Source: Oscillospiraceae bacterium
GTDB lineage: Bacteria; Bacillota; Clostridia; Oscillospirales; Oscillospiraceae
Length of the DNA: 42,700 bases
Assembly (NCBI GenBank): GCA_017935145.1
Contig: JAGBIE010000028.1
Location: forward strand, 1 to 42,700
Reading direction: 5' to 3'
The position numbers and the translations under genes were made by a program. Under the pieces are notes generated by a model. It saw only the letters and a program-made list of their open reading frames with translations, made no database searches and had not been told where the DNA came from. Of the stretch, positions 38,041-42,700 are shown piece after piece; the stretch's first letter is position 1, and each line of letters begins with the position of its first letter.

Positions 38041-38465
38041 GCGCCAAAAAAGTCCTGCTCTCCATCCGCACCGTGCAGTCCGTACCAGGTCAAAGACCTG
38101 AGATTATGGAACTGCAGACGGAGGGCACGCTCACCCAACATCCCGACCATGTGGAACTTTCCTATGTGGAAAGCGAAATGACGGGTTTAGAGGGCGTGAC
38201 TACCACATTCTCCGTCTATGGCGAGGATAAAGTCATCCTCACCCGCCACGGGGAGAAACTGAATAATGAGATGCAGTTTTTCCTAGGGGAGAAGACCGAT
38301 TCTCTCTACGATGTGGGCTTCGGTGCACTGCTCATTACCGTCTGCGCCCGTGAAATTCACTTGGATTTGCAAAAGGGCGAATTCCAAGTCAGTTACACCG
38401 TGGAGGTGGAACACACCCCCATGGGCACCAATACCTATGTGGTGCGTTTTCGCGATATGGCATAA
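38037..38465 (+). CDS. DUF1934 (YwiB-like) beta-barrel protein
   Basis: A 142-residue member of the DUF1934 family, small calycin-like beta-barrel proteins found across Firmicutes (YwiB in Bacillus). The pattern of alternating strands is clear: VELSYVESEMTGLEGVTTTFSV, KVILTRHGEKLNNEMQFF, FGALLITVCAREIHLDL, and FQVSYTVEVEHTPMGTNTYVVRF. No catalytic motif is seen and no reaction is known. It overlaps ddl by four bases, so the two are translated together. In Bacillus ywiB lies next to argS, and here argS is the next, convergent gene, which keeps that neighbourhood. Confidence 0.88.
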   Translation: MSAKKVLLSIRTVQSVPGQRPEIMELQTEGTLTQHPDHVELSYVESEMTGLEGVTTTFSVYGEDKVILTRHGEKLNNEMQFFLGEKTDSLYDVGFGALLITVCAREIHLDLQKGEFQVSYTVEVEHTPMGTNTYVVRFRDMA

Positions 38466-38498
38466 AAAAACACCCTCGTCTTTACGAGGGTGTTTTTG
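38464..38498. terminator. Bidirectional terminator between the DUF1934 gene and argS
   Basis: A perfect 14-bp stem (38466-38479 with 38484-38497), CTTT loop, A run on the left and T run on the right. It serves both converging transcripts. Confidence 0.95.
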
Positions 38499-38503
38499 CG
38501 TTC

Positions 38504-40258
38504 TTACATCTTTTCGGGGGCGGTGAAGCCGAGTAAGTGAATGCCTTCTTCCAAGACATTTTTCGCCAGTGACATGAGCGCCACATAGCCTGCCTGCTTC
38601 TCTTCATCGGGTTCTGCGAGAATCTTGGTCTCGTGATAGAACTTGTTCACTGCGCCGGAAAGTTCATAGAGATAGGCGCAGATGAGATGGGGCGCAGACT
38701 GGCGGTAGGCGATGGTCAACTGTTCGGCAAAACGGCTGAGCACCAACATAAGGTTCTTCTCTTCCTTATTGGTGGCGGGACGAATGACACATTCTGCCTC
38801 TTTGCCGTAGCGACCCAGGATGGATTTCACTCGCACGATGGTGTAGAGGAGATAGGGACCCGTGTTACCCTCAAAGGCGGCAAAGCGATCCATGTCGAAC
38901 ACATAGTCCTTGGTGGCTTGATTGCTCAAATCGCCATATTTCAGTGCTGCCATGGCAATGAGGCGGGCGGTTTCGTCCACTTCATCATCGGTGACCACTT
39001 GGTTTTCCGTAATCTTGCCACGGACAAAATCGGTAATCTCGCCAATAAGCCGTTCCAGACGCATCACGCCACCCTCACGGGTCTTAAAGGGCTTGCCGTC
39101 CTTACCGTTCATAGTGCCAAAGCCGATGTGCTCCAGTTCCGTTTCAGGTCTTAAGAGTTCTGCCTTGCGTGCTACGCGGAACACCTGCTCAAAGTGCAGG
39201 CTTTGACGCTTGTCCACAATGTAGAGGATTTTATCGGGGGCAAAATCCCGTTCTCTCTGCAAAATAGTGGCAAGGTCGGTGGTGGCGTAGAGAGTTGCGC
39301 CATCGCTCTTGCGGAGAATGCAGGGGGGAATCTCCTTGGTGTCCGTCTCTTCCTGCACCTGCACCACCAAAGCCCCTTCGGACTCGGTAACAAGGTTGCG
39401 GGATGTAACGGCATCCATCATAGGCTCAATATAGGGTTGGGCATCGCTTTCGCCCAGCCATGCGTCAAAGTCCACATCCAAATTGGCATAGTTCTTTTTG
39501 AGGTCGGCCACGGAAACTGCCATAATGCAGTTCCACAGGGCTCGATGACCCTTTTCGCCCTCTTGGAGCAAACGGGTGGCTTCGTGGGCTTTGCGAGCGA
39601 ACTCTTCATCCACTTTGCTCTTGGCAGAAGCGGCGGGATAAATCTCTTCCAGTTGGGAGATGGTAAAAGGCGCATCTTTGGGATATTCGCCTGCAAAATT
39701 GGGGTCAAAATAGGGCAGGGAAGGCATACGCTCCTGCACCTCTGCAATGATAAGACCCATTTGCAGACCCCAGTCGCCCATGTGAATATCGCCAATGACC
39801 TTGTTGCCAAAATAGCGGTACAGACGCTTAATGCTCTCACCGATGATGGCAGAGCGCAGGTGGCCGATGTGCAAGGGCTTTGCCACATTAGGGCCGCCAT
39901 AGTCCACCACGATGGTGCGGGGATTTTCTTCCTTGGGAAGACCAAACTGCTCCGTTTGCGCCATAGCCGTGAGATACTGGGCTAAAAAATCTTCACGGAG
40001 GGTAAAGTTCAAATAGCCGGGCATAACAGCCTCGCAGGATGTAAAGACAGCATTATTTTCCAAAGCGGCAACCACGCTGGAGGCAATATTCATAGGGGCG
40101 CAACGGTACTGCTTGGCGGCAGCCAAAGCGCCGTTGCACTGAAATTCGCACAAATCGGGTCGGTTGGAGAGGGTCACCTTGCCGTAGGAGGCATCGTAGC
40201 CGGCAGAAGCAAAGGCCTCTTCCACATGATGGGAAATCTTTTCAATCAAAAATTGCAT
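38504..40258 (-). CDS. argS: Arginyl-tRNA synthetase
   Basis: ArgS charges tRNA-Arg with arginine. The 584-residue class I enzyme shows the N-terminal ArgS-specific domain (about 1-100), the HIGH motif in GGPNVAKPLHIGHLRSAIIGE, and a catalytic core. In place of KMSKS it has the family's KPFKTREGGVMRLERL. A C-terminal DALR helical anticodon-binding domain ends IHLLGFTAPEKM. The start chosen is ATG 40258 (MQFLIEKISHHVEEAF), with AGGGAG ten bases upstream. The frame is open 35 codons further, but those include a gene-free promoter region. It has its own promoter and a shared terminator. Confidence 0.96.
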   Translation of the reverse strand: MQFLIEKISHHVEEAFASAGYDASYGKVTLSNRPDLCEFQCNGALAAAKQYRCAPMNIASSVVAALENNAVFTSCEAVMPGYLNFTLREDFLAQYLTAMAQTEQFGLPKEENPRTIVVDYGGPNVAKPLHIGHLRSAIIGESIKRLYRYFGNKVIGDIHMGDWGLQMGLIIAEVQERMPSLPYFDPNFAGEYPKDAPFTISQLEEIYPAASAKSKVDEEFARKAHEATRLLQEGEKGHRALWNCIMAVSVADLKKNYANLDVDFDAWLGESDAQPYIEPMMDAVTSRNLVTESEGALVVQVQEETDTKEIPPCILRKSDGATLYATTDLATILQRERDFAPDKILYIVDKRQSLHFEQVFRVARKAELLRPETELEHIGFGTMNGKDGKPFKTREGGVMRLERLIGEITDFVRGKITENQVVTDDEVDETARLIAMAALKYGDLSNQATKDYVFDMDRFAAFEGNTGPYLLYTIVRVKSILGRYGKEAECVIRPATNKEEKNLMLVLSRFAEQLTIAYRQSAPHLICAYLYELSGAVNKFYHETKILAEPDEEKQAGYVALMSLAKNVLEEGIHLLGFTAPEKM

Positions 40259-40292
40259 GGTATCTGTCTCCCTTTTGATGTTCATCGCAGGT

Positions 40293-40301
40293 ATTGTAAC
40301 A
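40293..40301 (-). promoter_or_regulatory. Extended -10 promoter for argS
   Basis: On the minus strand TGTTACAAT (40301 to 40293) is an extended -10; the -35 is poor. It lies 34 bases before the argS start. Confidence 0.55.
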
Positions 40302-40371
40302 GAAAACAAAGGAAAAGTACAGCGTTTCCATAGAAATGCAAAGAAAAATCCCAAAAGGGGCAAAATCTCCC

Positions 40372-40400
40372 TTTACTTTTATCCTTTACTATGCTAAAAT
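40372..40400 (+). promoter_or_regulatory. Promoter for yerC-like gene operon
   Basis: TTTACT (40372-40377), 17-base spacer, TAAAAT (40395-40400) with an upstream TG (40392-40393) making an extended -10. Divergent from the argS promoter. Confidence 0.75.
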
Positions 40401-40414
40401 GTAACAGAATAAAG

Positions 40415-40437
40415 TGCAAAAGCGCAAGGCTTTTGCA
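40415..40437 (+). promoter_or_regulatory. Leader hairpin before the YerC-like gene
   Basis: TGCAAAAGC (40415-40423) pairs perfectly with GCTTTTGCA (40429-40437) around a 5-base loop. It lies a few bases after the predicted transcription start (about 40407) and 13 bases before the GAGGTG site. It has no T run, so it is not a terminator; it may stabilise or regulate the mRNA. Confidence 0.5.
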
Positions 40438-40459
40438 AAAGATAAACGAGGTGTGATTC

Positions 40460-40762
40460 ATGAACAACCGCAAGAAAAAAACCAATCCCGATAGTGCCAT
40501 GTATCAGGCCATTTTGGAACTGAAAAACGTAGAAGAATGCTACGAATTTTTCCATGACCTTTGCACTGTGGCAGAACTCAAGGCCATGGAACAGCGCTTT
40601 GAGGTGGCAAGACTCCTCAATGAAGGCATGATTTATAACGATATTTTGGCCGCCACCGGCGCCAGTACTGCAACCATCAGCCGTGTAAATCGTAGTCTCA
40701 ATGACTATGGCACAGGCGCATATCGTGCTGTGTTCCAGCGCTTGGCGGAGAAAGAACAGTGA
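40460..40762 (+). CDS. YerC/YecD family TrpR-like DNA-binding protein
   Basis: A 100-residue helical protein of the YerC/YecD family, related to the Trp repressor fold. It contains the helix-turn-helix MIYNDILAATGASTATISRVNRSLN at about 57-81, plus the typical ELKNVEECYEFFHDLCTVAEL start. GAGGTG serves ATG 40460. In this family the ligand and operator are generally unknown, although it is assumed to be a transcription factor. First gene of an operon with a methyltransferase and hslO. The stop overlaps the following GTG start by several bases. Confidence 0.93.
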   Translation: MNNRKKKTNPDSAMYQAILELKNVEECYEFFHDLCTVAELKAMEQRFEVARLLNEGMIYNDILAATGASTATISRVNRSLNDYGTGAYRAVFQRLAEKEQ

Positions 40763-41496
40763 GCAGTTACGAGGCTTTGGCTGGTGCGTATGACGCTCTG
40801 ACCTATGACATTCCTTATGAAAAAATGCTCGCTTTTTGGGAAGAAATTCTTTGCAGAGCCGGGGTTACCCCGGCTTCTGTTTTGGATCTTGCCTGTGGCA
40901 CTGGCTCCTTAACCCGCCTGCTCTGCCAAAAGGGAATGGATGTCACCGCCGCCGACCTTTCCCAAGACATGCTCACCGAGGCCATGGATAAACTCTCGGA
41001 TTTGGACGAAAATCGCCCCCAGTTCATCTGCCAGAGCATGCAAGAACTCACTCTGCCCTATGGGGTGGATTGGGTGGTCTCCTGCTTAGATAGCATTAAC
41101 TACCTCACCGACCCTCAGGACTGCCGTGAGACCTTTAAACGGGTCTATGCCTGCCTCAACCATGGTGGCATGTTCACCTTCGATGTAAACTCCCGCGAAA
41201 AACTCTCCTCCTTGGATGGCGAAGTTTGGCTGGACGAGACGGAGGACACCTACTGCGTGTGGCGCACGGAGTTTGAAGACAATATCTGCTACTATGGCGT
41301 AGACCTTTTTACCCGCGAGGGGGATACTTGGCGCAGAGATTGGGAAGAACATGAACAGTATGCCTATTCCCAAGAACAACTCACGGAATTTTTAACCGAA
41401 GCGGGCTTCCAAAACATCCGCTTCTACGGAGATTTTACCTTTGATGCCCCCAAAAAGGGCACACAACGCATCTTTGTTTCTGCCATAAAGGAGTAA
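40759..41496 (+). CDS. Class I SAM-dependent methyltransferase
   Basis: A 245-residue Rossmann-fold methyltransferase. Motif I is VLDLACGTGSLTRLL (41-55, the glycine-rich SAM-binding loop), followed by DVTAADLSQDML (motif II acid) and VVSCLDSINYLTD (motif IV). Domain and length match the YodH/UbiE-like family of small-molecule methyltransferases. The start is GTG 40759, overlapping the previous stop (GTGA). No substrate can be assigned. It sits between a TrpR-like regulator and hslO. Confidence 0.9.
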   Translation: MSSYEALAGAYDALTYDIPYEKMLAFWEEILCRAGVTPASVLDLACGTGSLTRLLCQKGMDVTAADLSQDMLTEAMDKLSDLDENRPQFICQSMQELTLPYGVDWVVSCLDSINYLTDPQDCRETFKRVYACLNHGGMFTFDVNSREKLSSLDGEVWLDETEDTYCVWRTEFEDNICYYGVDLFTREGDTWRRDWEEHEQYAYSQEQLTEFLTEAGFQNIRFYGDFTFDAPKKGTQRIFVSAIKE

Positions 41497-41500
41497 CACT

Positions 41501-42379
41501 ATGACTGACCATCTTGTACGCGCCATGACCGCTGACGGCTTTGTGAAAGCCGTTGCCATCCGCTCCACCGAGAGTGTAGAGCGGGCGCGGAATATCCATA
41601 AAACTCTCCCCACTGCCACTGCGGCTTTGGGTCGCTTGCTGTCTGCCGCATCCATGATGGGCAATATGCAAAAAACGGAGCAGGGCTCTGTGACCTTGCA
41701 GGTCAAGGGTGGCGGTCCTTTGGGCACGGTCTTGGCGGTCAGTGACTCCGTGGGCAATATCCGTGGCTATGTGCAAAATCCCCAGATCTCCCTCATGGAA
41801 AAATATCGGGGCAAACTGGATGTAGGCTCCGCCGTGGGCACAGACGGCACTCTTACAGTGATTCGTGATTTGCGGATGAAAGAGCCCTATATCGGCTCTG
41901 TGCCTCTGGTCTCTGGCGAAATTGCCGAGGATGTTACCGCTTATTTTGCCCAATCGGAGCAAACCCCCACCGCCTGCGCCTTGGGCGTGCTGGTGGATAC
42001 GGACCAGTCTGTCCGTCAGGCAGGTGGCTACCTCATTCAGCTTCTGCCCGGTGCTCCCGATGATATTATCGACCGCTTGGAGCAGGGGATTTCCGCTGCA
42101 GGAAGCGTTACCTCCATGCTGGATGCAGGTCTTAGCCCCGAAGAAATGCTCAAAAAAGTCATGGCGGATTTTTCTGTGGAGATGTTGGAAACCACACCTA
42201 TTTCTTATAAGTGCTACTGCTCTCGGGAGCGGGTGGAGACCACCCTCATCAGCTTGGGGCGCAAGGAATTGGAAGATGTGCTCCAGCAAAACGAGACCAT
42301 CCATGTGGATTGCCAGTTTTGCGATACTATTTATGATTTCACCCCGCAGGATGTGGAAAAAATCCTGAAAAATTTGTAA
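41501..42379 (+). CDS. hslO: Redox-regulated chaperone Hsp33
   Basis: Hsp33 is a holdase activated by oxidants: four cysteines bind zinc when reduced, and form disulfides that expose the binding surface under stress. The 292-residue product has the N-terminal beta/alpha chaperone domain (LVRAMTADGFVKAVAIRST, then GSVTLQVKGGGPLGTVLAVSD). A C-terminal zinc centre with Cys238-x-Cys240 and Cys271-x2-Cys274 (KCYCSRERV, CQFCDTIY) is complete. AAAGGAG lies six to seven bases before ATG 41501. No terminator hairpin is seen between its stop and the tRNA promoter 22 bases downstream. Confidence 0.96.
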   Translation: MTDHLVRAMTADGFVKAVAIRSTESVERARNIHKTLPTATAALGRLLSAASMMGNMQKTEQGSVTLQVKGGGPLGTVLAVSDSVGNIRGYVQNPQISLMEKYRGKLDVGSAVGTDGTLTVIRDLRMKEPYIGSVPLVSGEIAEDVTAYFAQSEQTPTACALGVLVDTDQSVRQAGGYLIQLLPGAPDDIIDRLEQGISAAGSVTSMLDAGLSPEEMLKKVMADFSVEMLETTPISYKCYCSRERVETTLISLGRKELEDVLQQNETIHVDCQFCDTIYDFTPQDVEKILKNL

Positions 42380-42400
42380 GAGAAAAATTCAAAAAAACTA

Positions 42401-42429
42401 TTGACAAGACGGGACGCGGTCTGTATAAT
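42401..42429 (+). promoter_or_regulatory. Consensus promoter of the tRNA array
   Basis: TTGACA (42401-42406), 17-base spacer, TATAAT (42424-42429), a perfect sigma-A match placed 30 bases before tRNA-Val. Confidence 0.93.
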
Positions 42430-42459
42430 GAAACACGCCGCTGATGAGAAGTGGCAATC

Positions 42460-42535
42460 GGGAGCATAGCTCAGCTGGGAGAGCACTTGCCTTACAAGCA
42501 AGGGGTCACAGGTTCGAGCCCTGTTGTTCCCACCA
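42460..42535 (+). tRNA. tRNA-Val (anticodon UAC)
   Basis: A complete cloverleaf of 76 bases including an encoded CCA. Acceptor GGGAGCA pairs with TGTTCCC (one G-T pair), the anticodon stem is CTTGC/GCAAG with loop CTTACAA, and the T stem is ACAGG/CCTGT around TTCGAGC. Confidence 0.97.
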
Positions 42536-42541
42536 CCATCT

Positions 42542-42618
42542 GGCCCGGTGGTGCAGTCGGTTAGCACGCCAGCCTGTCACGCTGGAGGTCGACGGTTCGA
42601 GTCCGTTCCGGGTCGCCA
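42542..42618 (+). tRNA. tRNA-Asp (anticodon GUC)
   Basis: A complete 77-base cloverleaf with encoded CCA. Acceptor GGCCCGG pairs with CCGGGTC, and the anticodon stem CCAGC/GCTGG holds loop CTGTCAC. Its G34 is the queuosine site on which GluQ (gene at 4021) would act. Confidence 0.97.
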
Positions 42619-42629
42619 AATAAACGCAA

Positions 42630-42655
42630 TTGAGCCGAGTGAAAGCTCGGCTCAA
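42630..42655 (+). repeat. Hairpin in the tRNA-Asp/tRNA-Phe spacer
   Basis: TTGAGCCGAG (42630-42639) pairs perfectly with CTCGGCTCAA (42646-42655) around the loop TGAAAG. No T run follows, so it probably acts in tRNA precursor processing rather than termination. Confidence 0.6.
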
Positions 42656-42658
42656 GAT

Positions 42659-42700
42659 GCCTCTGTAGCTCAGTAGGTAGAGCAACGGACTGAAAATCCG
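42659..42700 (+). tRNA. tRNA-Phe (anticodon GAA), 3' part outside the window
   Basis: The first 42 bases of a tRNA: acceptor GCCTCTG, D arm GCTC/GAGC, and anticodon loop CTGAAAA with GAA at 42692-42694. The T arm and 3' end lie beyond the window. Confidence 0.92.

Noticed and set aside
39194..39985. 263-codon plus-strand frame inside argS
   Set aside because: Opposite strand to a certain gene, with no promoter or family similarity.
40259..40459. T-box leader for argS
   Set aside because: The argS leader is only about 30 bases long from the predicted start, far too short for a T-box, and no T-box sequence is present.
41435..42304. 289-codon minus-strand frame opposite hslO
   Set aside because: Antisense shadow of the Hsp33 gene, with no start signal or motif.
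1..42700. CRISPR arrays, insertion sequences, integrases and attachment sites
   Set aside because: No regularly spaced repeat, transposase motif or integrase was seen. The tRNA array is a possible integration target, but no attachment duplicate lies within the window.

Overview
The window comes from a low-to-mid GC, Gram-positive, spore-forming Firmicute, most likely a clostridium of the Oscillospirales/Eubacteriales type. Evidence for this is an alpha/beta small acid-soluble spore protein gene, a ribosomal L27 with the Prp-cleaved N-terminal extension, a rplU-prp-rpmA-obgE cluster, strong AGGAGG-like ribosome binding sites and near-consensus sigma-A promoters. No insertion sequence, CRISPR array, integrase or phage gene is visible.

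Left flank (1-8720): the end of gap (GAPDH) with its terminator; an O-antigen-ligase-like membrane protein with its own promoter and terminator; a minus-strand pair (PAP2 phosphatase, alpha/beta hydrolase); gluQ (glutamyl-queuosine tRNA-Asp synthetase) and a CBS-pair protein; the L21 leader with rplU-prp-rpmA-obgE; a LysE-type exporter; and a convergent SASP gene.

Centre (8967-34791): one long plus-strand polysaccharide (capsule/exopolysaccharide) operon of 25 tightly packed genes. It has one strong promoter in front, no internal terminator that I can see, and a terminator after the last gene. It opens with a PLP sugar aminotransferase and a PglC-type phosphoglycosyl transferase that probably starts the repeat unit. 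It continues with acyl/aminoacyl transferases, eight likely glycosyltransferases, a Wzy-like polymerase, two membrane acyltransferases and a Wzx-like flippase. It ends with sugar-nucleotide genes: a KdsB-like CMP-ulosonate synthetase, a DRE-TIM aldolase fused to an extra domain, a CapE/CapF/CapG set (UDP-N-acetyl-L-fucosamine) with capE frameshifted, a second UDP-GlcNAc 2-epimerase, and a nucleotidyltransferase-fold protein. Base composition is mosaic: AT-rich blocks lie at about 11.0-13.85 kb and 22.2-29 kb, and one switch falls inside a glycosyltransferase gene.

The most interesting candidate system is the KdsB-like gene followed directly by the aldolase fusion, with a DUF115-type protein two genes upstream. 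Together they could make and transfer a CMP-activated ulosonic acid by a pyruvate-aldolase route, without KdsA or NeuB.

Right flank (34800-42700): ordinary chromosomal genes. These are a GNAT acetyltransferase and mntP; greA with an uncharacterised 138-residue gene on the minus strand; ddl with a DUF1934 gene; argS on the minus strand; a YerC/TrpR-like regulator, a methyltransferase and hslO (Hsp33). The window ends in a tRNA array (Val-UAC, Asp-GUC, Phe-GAA, the last cut by the window edge) behind a consensus promoter.
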